Below the pieces are notes generated by a model that ran no database searches, had not been told where the DNA came from, and worked only from the letters and a program-made list of their open reading frames with translations. 37,098 nt of DNA from RUG12783 sp946409545 (GTDB lineage Bacteria; Bacillota_I; Bacilli_A; RF39; UBA660), in contig CAMJWT010000017.1 in the NCBI GenBank assembly GCA_946409545.1, forward strand, positions 1-37,098. Reading direction: 5' to 3'. Below are positions 17,242 to 24,958 of the stretch, piece after piece; within the stretch, counting starts at the first letter, position 1; each line of letters opens with the position of its first letter. The translations under genes and the position numbers were made by a program.

Positions 17242-17343
17242 TTATATAATTGATAAAACAAATAAAATTAAACCAACGATAATAAAGATTACAATGGCTA
17301 GAATTATATGATCTTTATAATCTTCTTCTCTAGACATCTTCAT
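17242..17343 (-). CDS. small single-span membrane protein, 33 aa
   Basis: An ATG at 17343 opens a 34-codon frame ending in TAA at 17242. The product has a charged start MKMSREEDYKDH followed by one hydrophobic helix (about 13-33; IILAIVIFIIVGLILFVLSI). GAGG, overlapping the stop of the upstream 562-aa membrane protein gene, gives a ribosome binding site 6 nt before the ATG. A terminator follows 2 nt after the stop. The frame is short, but the start signal, amphipathic charge-then-span layout and terminator make a real gene likely. It probably associates with the polytopic protein encoded just upstream, which is inference from position. Confidence 0.7.
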   Translation of the reverse strand: MKMSREEDYKDHIILAIVIFIIVGLILFVLSII

Positions 17344-17344
17344 A

Positions 17345-19033
17345 TTAATCCTCATTAGAAACGAAGTTTTTGTCATCATTTATTACATTACTATAATCAT
17401 CTTTACTATTATTAGACTCTTCTTCAGTTTCAACTACATTTTCTTCTTTTTTATCTATTTCATCTTCTGAATTAGTTAATAAAAGTTTATATTTAACATC
17501 TCTTGTAGTAATTAATAAATACTTTTTACTAGCAGATAAAATATCTGAATTTATACTTAAATATAGTTTTTGTTCTCCATCAATATTAACATGATCAAGT
17601 ATTTTAACAGATTCAGCATTATCAATATAAATCTTTCCATCTAATTCATAGAAGATAGATAAATAATATTCTAACTTCGCATTATTTTCTTTATTATCAG
17701 TATATTTTAAATCAAGTTCTAATATATTGTCATTTATATCTGGTTGAATACGTTTAGTATACGTTTGACAATTATCTCCATTACAATTCTTATCAGGAAG
17801 TTTATAACTTATAGTACCTTTATGAATTTTACTTGAATTAATTGTAATTCCATCCAATAAAGGTATTTCTTCACCATATTTAAATTCAATTTCTTCATAG
17901 CCTGTTTTTGAATTACCTTGCTCCATATAATTAGTTTTAATTTTATGATATTTACCATCATTCATATATATTTCAAGAGAAACATCTCTTACTTTTATAT
18001 CTTTATCGTATGCAAAAACAACAACTCTATCGATATATTCTTTATTAGCAGGGAATTTATCACCACTAATAACATATGATCCCATATCACTTAAAAGCGA
18101 AGCAGCATTTTGAACTGGGAAATAATAATCACCATTAATCGTTAATCTAAGCATACTATTTCCATAAGTGAAACTATAACCACCTACATTAAGATCAAAA
18201 AGTACACCAACATATTTAGATTTTGTTCCATATGTTTTTTGATAAGGATTAAGATTGGTTAAATAAACACGATCAATCTTTATTGAAGAATCAATGTAAT
18301 CCAAATAAATCCATTCTCCCATTTTATATGTTTTATTCGTAACAAAGAACGTATATAGTAAAAAGACTGCTAAAATACCACATAAAACATAACCAATCTT
18401 TTTTAAAACAACTTTATTATCTTCAACAAAATATTTGAATTGTCTTCGCTCTTTTCTTACAGTATTTAATATTTTATCTTTATCAAGATTAAAGTTTAAT
18501 TCAACTTCTTCATTATCACTTGATGAAATATTTAATTCTTTTTTATCTTTTTCAAAACTAAACTTCTTTATATCAAATCCGAAAGCTCTTACAAAACTAA
18601 AACCAACAAAAGCATATGCAGCTAAATATATAATAACCGATGAATCTCTAAATAAAACGAGACTTCTTGGTGAATACGTTGTAGTATCTACACTTGTAAA
18701 ATATCCACGATAAATAAAGTAGAAAACAAGAAGAAAAGCTCCATATCCCATTATAATTTGATAAAAGAGAACAGGCTTATTCTTTTTCTTCATCAAAAAG
18801 AAAATGGAAAATGCTAGGAATATTAAAAGTAATATCGCTAGTAGTAAAAGAAATGATGTATATTTGCTTTCAAGACCTACTCCACCAGAATAATTATTAT
18901 TTAAAATTACTCCTTTAAAAAATTGATATAAATCTCTAAGAGAAAGTAATAAATAACAAAAGATTAAAAATATTCCAATATGTATAAGTTTAAAATGCTT
19001 TATCAAAAAAGCATAAGGTTTTCTAATAATCAT
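17345..19033 (-). CDS. polytopic membrane protein with large C-terminal extracytoplasmic domain
   Basis: A 562-aa protein, family not recognised. Predicted spans are near 13-30, 59-81, 87-107, 131-150 and 213-232. A charged cytoplasmic loop (about 155-208, rich in Lys, Asp and Glu) lies before the last span. The remaining 330 residues lie outside: a region resembling DUF4352-type Ig-like domains (GEWIYLDYIDSSIKIDRVYL...), followed by more beta-rich sequence and a paired-Cys motif KNCNGDNCQ. The last 40 residues are acidic and disordered. It sits between the prepilin-like gene (25 nt upstream) and the 33-aa gene (coupled), so it may be an assembly or anchoring factor for the pilin-like protein. 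That role is inference from the operon. Confidence 0.7.
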   Translation of the reverse strand: MIIRKPYAFLIKHFKLIHIGIFLIFCYLLLSLRDLYQFFKGVILNNNYSGGVGLESKYTSFLLLLAILLLIFLAFSIFFLMKKKNKPVLFYQIIMGYGAFLLVFYFIYRGYFTSVDTTTYSPRSLVLFRDSSVIIYLAAYAFVGFSFVRAFGFDIKKFSFEKDKKELNISSSDNEEVELNFNLDKDKILNTVRKERRQFKYFVEDNKVVLKKIGYVLCGILAVFLLYTFFVTNKTYKMGEWIYLDYIDSSIKIDRVYLTNLNPYQKTYGTKSKYVGVLFDLNVGGYSFTYGNSMLRLTINGDYYFPVQNAASLLSDMGSYVISGDKFPANKEYIDRVVVFAYDKDIKVRDVSLEIYMNDGKYHKIKTNYMEQGNSKTGYEEIEFKYGEEIPLLDGITINSSKIHKGTISYKLPDKNCNGDNCQTYTKRIQPDINDNILELDLKYTDNKENNAKLEYYLSIFYELDGKIYIDNAESVKILDHVNIDGEQKLYLSINSDILSASKKYLLITTRDVKYKLLLTNSEDEIDKKEENVVETEEESNNSKDDYSNVINDDKNFVSNED

Positions 19034-19058
19034 ACTATTTTACTCCCATCTTTTTATT

Positions 19059-20555
19059 CTAATTATTATAAATTAATATTCCATTAAAACATCCATCTTC
19101 TATTTTGTCATTCGTGCCACCAATACATACCCATTTAGTAGAAGGATCATTAGCTTTTATTTGATTTTTATAATCAGTTATTGCTGATTCACTAAATAAG
19201 TTTAAAGCATTTTTATCAATAACCTTTACATTATTATTTAATTTAATAGTTCTAATACCAGTATTCTTAAAGGCTTCATAACCAATAACGGTTACTTTAT
19301 ATCCATATATTGTTGTTGGAATAATAACATCTTTTGAACAAGAACTATCATATCCAATAATAGCTACTTCTGGTGTCGGCAAAGTAGTATCTGAACCATC
19401 ATAATTAAACTTAAAGGCTTTTTCAGCAAATCTAGCATGTTCAAAATTTGCCCAATCACTTTGAAGATCTAAATTTCTAAATTTATTTGAGTAGCAAAAA
19501 TTCCATAATTCACTGTTAGACATTTTTCTTTCTGAACCCTCTATCTTTACCACTTTATCTTTAAAATAATTCATACATCTTGTTTTAGGCATGCTATTGC
19601 CACCCCAAGCAACATAGTCACTTATCCTATAAATAGTATAAAATTGATCATTAGTTGCTGAATTACGATCATGAAAAAAATAATATAATTTACCATTATT
19701 TCGATCATCATTTGAATAAGCCTTTTGGTTTTTATAAAAATATTTATAACCTGGAATTATTTGGGTTTTAAAACAATTTATATTATTATTTGAAGGTTTC
19801 ATTGGAAGAACATTGATTGATTCCTTATAAGCAGGTTCATCTGCTGTTCCATCATACATAGGATTTGGATATAAATAATAGAATAATAAAAATCCTTTTG
19901 AAGAATCTGGAGTAGTTCCTGCAGGTTCTTTTACTTCTTTTAAGGCACTTTTAAATAAATCAACTGTATCTTTATCATCAAACACTGATGAACCAAATTT
20001 ACCATCACTAACTACAGTTCCTGCCATATCTGTTCGATAACCTATTTTAATTTTTGCACGTTTATATGCCTGAATACCTGTAGTCATAAAATCATCTAAT
20101 TTACTTGCATTAATGTAAAAAATTAGATAATGATTAATATATCCTTCACCTTTATCATCTTTTATATGTTCTCTTGCTCCCATTTGTTCCATTAAACTAT
20201 TGCAATAATCTTTACTATAAATAGTACTTACTAATTTCCTGTTTGATCCAGAAAAGCCATCTCTAGTAGTGTTATGACATACAATCCATGTATAATCCAA
20301 ATCTTTAATAGCGAACTTATTACTACTATTAAAATTTTGATCACTTGGATTATTGAAGTACTCATCACGATAGATAAATTTACGTAAAGTATAATTATTG
20401 AAGACAGAATCAATATTTCCCATCTGTTCCATTCTTGTATTATAATACCCCATTAAAGGTGCAACAGACTTGAATAAAAAGACAAATATTGAAGCCGCAA
20501 AAACCGTTACAGCTAGTGTCTCTATTAATATAAACCCCTTTGAATTTATTCTCAT
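19059..20555 (-). CDS. type IV prepilin-like protein with C-terminal leucine-rich (BspA-type) repeat
   Basis: A 498-aa protein starting MRINSKGFILIETLAV. Gly7-Phe8 is a prepilin peptidase site, and Glu12 is the conserved Glu5 of the mature protein, followed by about 22 hydrophobic residues. This is the class III signal of type IV pilins and pseudopilins. The body is far larger than a usual pilin (150-200 aa). It is rich in Tyr, Asn and Lys, with several Cys (MGAREH region, NINCFK, KTRCMNYF, FCYS, SSCSKD). Near 405-450 it has a BspA/LRR_5-like repeat (VTVIGYEAFKNTGIRTIKL). It may be a minor pilin or tip adhesin. The divergent GspE/PilB ATPase supports a pilus role. The ribosome binding site is weak (GGATGTGAT). 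Confidence 0.82.
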   Translation of the reverse strand: MRINSKGFILIETLAVTVFAASIFVFLFKSVAPLMGYYNTRMEQMGNIDSVFNNYTLRKFIYRDEYFNNPSDQNFNSSNKFAIKDLDYTWIVCHNTTRDGFSGSNRKLVSTIYSKDYCNSLMEQMGAREHIKDDKGEGYINHYLIFYINASKLDDFMTTGIQAYKRAKIKIGYRTDMAGTVVSDGKFGSSVFDDKDTVDLFKSALKEVKEPAGTTPDSSKGFLLFYYLYPNPMYDGTADEPAYKESINVLPMKPSNNNINCFKTQIIPGYKYFYKNQKAYSNDDRNNGKLYYFFHDRNSATNDQFYTIYRISDYVAWGGNSMPKTRCMNYFKDKVVKIEGSERKMSNSELWNFCYSNKFRNLDLQSDWANFEHARFAEKAFKFNYDGSDTTLPTPEVAIIGYDSSCSKDVIIPTTIYGYKVTVIGYEAFKNTGIRTIKLNNNVKVIDKNALNLFSESAITDYKNQIKANDPSTKWVCIGGTNDKIEDGCFNGILIYNN

Positions 20556-20572
20556 AAAATCACATCCATATC

Positions 20573-20601
20573 TTGATTATTAACTACAATTATTATATAA
20601 T
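20573..20601 (+). promoter_or_regulatory. promoter for the GspE/PilB ATPase gene
   Basis: TTGATT (20573-20578), 17-bp spacer, TATAAT (20596-20601). A second TATAAT at 20611-20616 lacks a good -35 box. The -10 box sits inside the palindrome at 20584-20610. Confidence 0.6.
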
Positions 20602-20610
20602 AAATTGTAG
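20584..20610. promoter_or_regulatory. palindrome overlapping the promoter, candidate operator
   Basis: Arms CTACAATT and AATTGTAG flank a centre that is itself the palindrome ATTATATAAT, with one extra A. The 27-bp element covers the -10 box and predicted transcription start of the ATPase gene and lies between two divergent pilus-type genes. The symmetry is seen directly; protein binding is inferred. Confidence 0.5.
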
Positions 20611-20657
20611 TATAATGCTAGGGGAAAAATAAAAAAGAATAAAAAAGGAGCATCATT

Positions 20658-21983
20658 ATGTTAGAGTATGATTTTAAAAATCAAGAAATCGCTGATATTG
20701 TAAATACAATGATAATCTATGCTGTATCAGAAAAAGCTAGTGATATTCACTTTGACCCTTTTGAGGAAGGATTAAAGGTTCGATTTAGAATAGATGGTGT
20801 TTTGCAAACTCATACTATTGTTCCTATTATGTATCAAAGAAACCTAGTAACAAGAATTAAACTAATATCAAATATGAATATAACGGAATCAAGACTTCCA
20901 CAAGATGGTGCAATTAAAGGTAGTATTAATGGAATAGACCTTGATATGCGTGTATCAACATTAAATACCAATTTAGGTGAAAAAGTCGTTATCCGTGTAC
21001 TTGACTATTCTAAAAGTTCTGATGGACTTGAATCTTTAGGATTTTCTGAAAAGAACCTTGAAAAAGTAAAAAGAATGATTCAAGTACCAAATGGAATTAT
21101 CCTTATTACTGGTGCTACTGGTTCAGGTAAATCAACAACAACTTATACAATGCTTAAAACATTAAATACAGAAGATGTAAATATCATCACTGTTGAAGAC
21201 CCCGTAGAAATGAATATTGAAGGTATTAACCAAGTACAAGTTAACTCTGAAATTGGTTTAACATTCGGTCGTGTTTTACGTAGTATCTTACGTCAGGACC
21301 CCAATATTATCCTAATCGGTGAAATTCGTGACTCTGAAACTGCTCAAATCGCTGTTCGTGCATCTATTACAGGTCACCTTGTATTCTCAACAATCCACAC
21401 CAATAACTCATTATCAACAATTGAACGTTTATTAGATATGGATGTTGAACGATATTTATTATCAAGTGCGATGACCGGTATTGTATCTCAAAAATTAGCA
21501 AGACGTTTATGTAAACACTGCCGTATTGAACGTGAAACTACATCATATGAAAAAGAAATCTTTAAAAAAGCTTTAGGAAAAGATATACAGACTGTTCTAG
21601 ATGCTCATGAAGGTGGTTGCGATAAATGTCGTAATGGCTATTCTGGACGTATTGCTATTCATGAAGTATTATTAATTAATGATGAGATAAGAAATGCTAT
21701 TAACGATGAAAATCTTCCAAGAGAAGAATTAAGGCGACTTGTTTATACAAAAGATGTTACAACTCTACTTCAAGATGGTCTTGAAAAAGTTGTTGAAGGA
21801 ATTACATCATTCGATGAAATATATAAACTAGTTGAAATCGATAATGAACTTGATAACTTATATGATCAAGAAATTGGAACAAAGATTGATAAAGAAATGG
21901 ATCAAAAGATTATGAATGGTGAAATTGAAACTCAAGAAGATCAATTTGATAAAACCGAAGTTCTAGATTTAAATGGTAATTAA
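20658..21983 (+). CDS. GspE/PilB-type assembly ATPase (type II secretion/type IV pilus)
   Basis: A 441-aa cytoplasmic hexameric ATPase that powers extension of a type IV pilus or pseudopilus. The N2 domain begins at once (SEKASDIHFDPFEEGLKVRFRIDG, 24-47), so the N1 domain of full-length PilB is missing, as in ComGA-like members. Motifs are Walker A GATGSGKST (152-160), Asp box VEDPVE (179-184), Walker B IILIGEIRD (217-225), His box TGHLVFSTIHTN (238-249) and a zinc tetracysteine CKHC (285-288) / CDKC (321-324). A charged 50-residue tail follows. AAGGAG precedes the ATG. It is divergent from the prepilin-like gene and ends at a bidirectional terminator. The platform protein, prepilin peptidase and other pilus genes are not in the window. 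Confidence 0.92.
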   Translation: MLEYDFKNQEIADIVNTMIIYAVSEKASDIHFDPFEEGLKVRFRIDGVLQTHTIVPIMYQRNLVTRIKLISNMNITESRLPQDGAIKGSINGIDLDMRVSTLNTNLGEKVVIRVLDYSKSSDGLESLGFSEKNLEKVKRMIQVPNGIILITGATGSGKSTTTYTMLKTLNTEDVNIITVEDPVEMNIEGINQVQVNSEIGLTFGRVLRSILRQDPNIILIGEIRDSETAQIAVRASITGHLVFSTIHTNNSLSTIERLLDMDVERYLLSSAMTGIVSQKLARRLCKHCRIERETTSYEKEIFKKALGKDIQTVLDAHEGGCDKCRNGYSGRIAIHEVLLINDEIRNAINDENLPREELRRLVYTKDVTTLLQDGLEKVVEGITSFDEIYKLVEIDNELDNLYDQEIGTKIDKEMDQKIMNGEIETQEDQFDKTEVLDLNGN

Positions 21984-22014
21984 AAAAGATAAAGTAAAAA
22001 CTTTATCTTTTTTT
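21982..22014. terminator. bidirectional terminator between the ATPase gene and scpB
   Basis: Stem AAAAGATAAAG / CTTTATCTTTT around a 6-nt loop with A runs on the left and T runs on the right. It works for the plus-strand ATPase gene and for scpB arriving on the minus strand. Confidence 0.85.
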
Positions 22015-22588
22015 ATATAACTTCATCTTTATAACTAGATTCATATAAATCAACTTCACTATCATTATTATCATTATTATCAATATTGATTTTAGGAAGT
22101 TCACTAATATTTGATAAACCAAAATAATCTAAAAATTCATTGGTTGTTCGATAAAGGATTGGTCTTCCTGGTAGACTACTTCTTCCATCTTCTTTAATAA
22201 GTCCTTTAGCTACAAGTTTTCTTATCAATTGAGCTGTTTGAACACCACGTATTTCATCAACTTGTACTCTTGTTATTGGTTCATTATAAGCAATAATCGC
22301 AAGTGTTTCTAAAGCACTATTTGATAAACTATTATTTTCTTCATTAAAGAGTAATTTTTCATAATACTCTCGATGTTCTTTTTTGGTTGTTAATTTAAAA
22401 GCATCTCCTAAAATATGAATATGTAAGCCACTATTAACATTTTCATATTTTTTTTCAAGTTCATTGATTAAACTATAAGCCATATCTTTATCTACTTCTA
22501 ATATTTCCATTATTTGATTTAAGGTTAATCCATCATCGCCAACAACAAATAATAAACCTTCTAGAATACCTATTTTATTATCATCCAT
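22013..22588 (-). CDS. scpB: segregation and condensation protein ScpB
   Basis: Winged-helix partner of the SMC-ScpA condensin complex in chromosome compaction and segregation. It is 191 aa with the family's two winged-helix domains: ILEGLLFVVGDDGLTLNQIMEIL at the start, then SALETLAIIAYNEPITRVQVDEIRGVQT (about 91-118) and LIKEDGRSSLPGRPILYRTT, which is the signature block. An acidic Asn/Asp tail (residues 168-182) follows. The start overlaps the scpA stop (TAATG), giving coupled translation and matched amounts of ScpA and ScpB. Confidence 0.95.
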   Translation of the reverse strand: MDDNKIGILEGLLFVVGDDGLTLNQIMEILEVDKDMAYSLINELEKKYENVNSGLHIHILGDAFKLTTKKEHREYYEKLLFNEENNSLSNSALETLAIIAYNEPITRVQVDEIRGVQTAQLIRKLVAKGLIKEDGRSSLPGRPILYRTTNEFLDYFGLSNISELPKINIDNNDNNDSEVDLYESSYKDEVI

Positions 22589-23298
22589 TATATCGCCTCT
22601 AATCTAATTTCTTTAGTTTTATTATCTTGACTTATTAATAATTCATGAGACTTTGCAAGTTCAAGAATTGCTAAAAAAGTAACAACAATATATGATTTAG
22701 TTTTCTTTTCAAATAAACTAAAGAAGTCAACTTTAACACCCTTTTTTAACTTCGTACGAATACTTTTCATACTATCTTCAACACTATATTCTTTTTTGGT
22801 AACTTTCGTACTAACAGGCTCATCTAGTTTAGCTCTATCAAGAAAATTTTTAAAGGCATTAACAAGATCATTTAATGTAATATTCTCTATCATTATTTTC
22901 TTTTCATCAACTTGATAATCCGAAATATTAGAAGGAATCTTTGTATAATATAGATTTCTTGAATACTCAAGCTCTTTAAACTTATCAACTTGTTCTTTAT
23001 ATCTTTGATACTCAATTAAACGATTAATTAATTGTTCTTTAGGATCCTCTTCCTCTTCTTCACTATCTGTATCATGAGGAAGTAACATTTTAGATTTAAT
23101 CTCTAATAATTCACTAGCCATAACTAAATAAGAACTAGCAATATTAAGATTTAATTCTGCTTGACTATTAATATAATTTAAATACTCGTCAATAATTACT
23201 TCTAACTTTAAATCAAAGATATTCATCTTGGATTGTTTTATTAAATGTAGAAGTAAATCCATTGGCCCATTAAAATCATTAATTGTAACGTCGTACAT
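22588..23298 (-). CDS. scpA: segregation and condensation protein ScpA
   Basis: Kleisin subunit bridging the SMC heads. It is 236 aa from the ATG at 23298. The N-terminal block DVTINDFNGPMDLLLHLI (3-20) is the family signature and binds the SMC neck. A central acidic stretch (DSEEEEEDPKEQ) precedes the linker, and the C-terminal winged helix (FLAILELAKSHELLISQD) binds the SMC cap. An in-frame TTG 45 nt upstream would add 15 residues, but that DNA contains the -35 and extended -10 boxes of the gene's own promoter (23315-23343). The ATG at 23298 also has GGTGA at the right distance and starts exactly where homologues start. Confidence 0.95.
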   Translation of the reverse strand: MYDVTINDFNGPMDLLLHLIKQSKMNIFDLKLEVIIDEYLNYINSQAELNLNIASSYLVMASELLEIKSKMLLPHDTDSEEEEEDPKEQLINRLIEYQRYKEQVDKFKELEYSRNLYYTKIPSNISDYQVDEKKIMIENITLNDLVNAFKNFLDRAKLDEPVSTKVTKKEYSVEDSMKSIRTKLKKGVKVDFFSLFEKKTKSYIVVTFLAILELAKSHELLISQDNKTKEIRLEAI

Positions 23299-23314
23299 AT
23301 AAGTCACCATATAA

Positions 23315-23343
23315 AGTATAACAAAAAAAGTAACATTACTCAA
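23315..23343 (-). promoter_or_regulatory. promoter for scpA-scpB
   Basis: On the minus strand TTGAGT (23343-23338), 17-bp spacer, TATACT (23320-23315) with a TGT extension just before the -10 box. It lies on top of the divIB terminator. Confidence 0.75.
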
Positions 23344-23352
23344 CGTTACTTT
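23323..23352 (-). terminator. terminator of the murG-murB-divIB operon
   Basis: Stem AAAGTAAC / GTTACTTT (23327-23334 with 23345-23352) with a 10-nt loop, then a run of seven T on the minus strand. It overlaps the divIB stop and the scpA promoter. Confidence 0.75.
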
Positions 23353-24043
23353 CTTCTTCTATTTTATCTTTTATTTCAAAGTGATTACCACTATCTAAAT
23401 ATAATATTCCTTTTTTACCATCTAGTTCTTTAACAATTTCATTATATTTATTTAAGTTTTCAATTTTTGTTAAAGTTACATAAACATATATTTGATCATT
23501 CATATATAGTAAAAATCGATCTTTATCTAAATTTGTTTTAGTATAACTTACTTCTGATATTTTATTTAAAACATCATTATCAACTTTATTAAAAGCTTTA
23601 ACAAAACGTGATAATACATCTTCATCTAGATTACTAATTAATATTGGTAATCCTACAATATCTAAATTATCAACATAATTTGCATTAGATAGTAAATACT
23701 TTTTCTTATAATCATCGAAGAATAATGGTTTACTTTCTTTAATATTAATATAAACTTTGTTAGTTAAAGTTATTTTAACACTAACATCATCTATCATCGG
23801 ATTATTAATTAAATTCTTTTTAATAATATCTTTATTAATTTTTATTCTTTTAGGATAATCTCTTATTCCAGATAAATCTAATATTTCTTGTTCAGATAAA
23901 TAAGTATTACCAGAAACATAAATGTTTTTAATCTTAGTATTTAAGACATAATAACCTAAAGAAACTACTAATATGATCAAAATTAAGGCAATAATTATAC
24001 TTTTAATTTTGACTCTCTTCTTCACTTTCGCTTTCTTTTTCAT
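23336..24043 (-). CDS. divIB: cell division protein DivIB/FtsQ
   Basis: Bitopic divisome protein that links with FtsL/DivIC and the septal peptidoglycan synthases. It is 235 aa with a very basic cytoplasmic start (MKKKAKVKKRVKI), one span (about 17-34) and a POTRA domain opening with IKNIYVSGNTYLSEQEILDLSG (about 38-105). The FtsQ beta domain follows. The ATG at 24043 has GGTG closely upstream; an in-frame TTG 9 nt earlier overlaps that site. The first 13 codons overlap the end of murB by 41 nt in another frame. It is the last gene of murG-murB-divIB. Confidence 0.9.
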   Translation of the reverse strand: MKKKAKVKKRVKIKSIIIALILIILVVSLGYYVLNTKIKNIYVSGNTYLSEQEILDLSGIRDYPKRIKINKDIIKKNLINNPMIDDVSVKITLTNKVYINIKESKPLFFDDYKKKYLLSNANYVDNLDIVGLPILISNLDEDVLSRFVKAFNKVDNDVLNKISEVSYTKTNLDKDRFLLYMNDQIYVYVTLTKIENLNKYNEIVKELDGKKGILYLDSGNHFEIKDKIEEESNVE

Positions 24044-24950
24044 CGACACCAACCCAATTTATTAATCTTTGTTCAACATGCAAATTAATACCATATTTAT
24101 TTTTAGCTTTTAATTTAATGTAATCAATAATATTTTTGATATCACTTGCTTTAGCATTTCCATTATTAACAATAAAATTAGCGTGTTTAGGACTTACTTC
24201 AGCTCGTCCTACGGTATAACCCTTTAGACCTAAAGATTCGATAATCTCTCCCGCATATCTTCCTGGAGGATTACGGAAAACACTACCAGCAGATGGTAGA
24301 GATAATGGTTGACTATTACGTCTTTGTTCTCTTCTTAATCTTACAATCTCTTCTAGTTCTTCACTATTTCCATGTACAAGTTTAAGTTTTACCGATAAAC
24401 ACACATAATCTAAATGTTTTTGTAATACTGTTGTACGATAGGAAAACTCTAGTTCACTATTTGAATATTCTTTAATACCTTCATCAGTTAAAATACGAGC
24501 ACTTGTAACAATTTTACTCATATCTTCACCATAAGCACCAGCATTCATAAAGAGTGCTCCACCAACTGTACCTGGAATACCACTAGCAAACTCTAGTCCT
24601 GCTAAACCATATTTAACAGCTACATTAGCTAATTTTATTAATGGATAACCTGCTTCAACATATATTTCATCGTCATTAACTTCAATTTTATTAAAATTAT
24701 CAAGTTTTATAATAACCCCATCATACATCAAATCACTAAATAATACGTTACTACCATTTCCTAAAGTAAAATACTTAATGTTTCTTCTTTTTAAAATTTC
24801 AATTAGTTTTATTAATTCCGTTTCTCCTTTGGGATAACAAATACAACGTACTTTTCCACCAACACGATAGGTTGTATAATTACTTATTTTTTCATTAACA
24901 AGTACTTTACCTAAATGCGCATTGATGATTTCTTTTATTGCATCTTGCAT
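24003..24950 (-). CDS. murB: UDP-N-acetylenolpyruvoylglucosamine reductase MurB
   Basis: FAD enzyme reducing UDP-GlcNAc-enolpyruvate to UDP-MurNAc with NADPH, an early cytoplasmic step of peptidoglycan synthesis. It is 315 aa with motifs YTTYRVGG (25-32), LGNGSNVLFSD (63-73), GLEFASGIPGTVGGALFMNAGAYG (start near 118), SYRTT (170-174), PSAGSVFRNP (219-228, catalytic Ser223) and HVEQRL (291-296, catalytic Glu293). The pattern fits the type II (Gram-positive) form. The last 13 residues (EKESESEEESQN) form an acidic tail encoded in the overlap with divIB. AGAGGT precedes the ATG, 8 nt after murG. Confidence 0.96.
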   Translation of the reverse strand: MQDAIKEIINAHLGKVLVNEKISNYTTYRVGGKVRCICYPKGETELIKLIEILKRRNIKYFTLGNGSNVLFSDLMYDGVIIKLDNFNKIEVNDDEIYVEAGYPLIKLANVAVKYGLAGLEFASGIPGTVGGALFMNAGAYGEDMSKIVTSARILTDEGIKEYSNSELEFSYRTTVLQKHLDYVCLSVKLKLVHGNSEELEEIVRLRREQRRNSQPLSLPSAGSVFRNPPGRYAGEIIESLGLKGYTVGRAEVSPKHANFIVNNGNAKASDIKNIIDYIKLKAKNKYGINLHVEQRLINWVGVDEKESESEEESQN

Positions 24951-24958
24951 AATAACCT

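Noticed and set aside
23299..23343. N-terminal extension of ScpA from an upstream in-frame TTG
   Set aside because: The extension codons coincide with the -35 (TTGAGT) and extended -10 (TGTTATACT) of the scpA promoter, and the ATG at 23298 has a good ribosome binding site and matches the family start.
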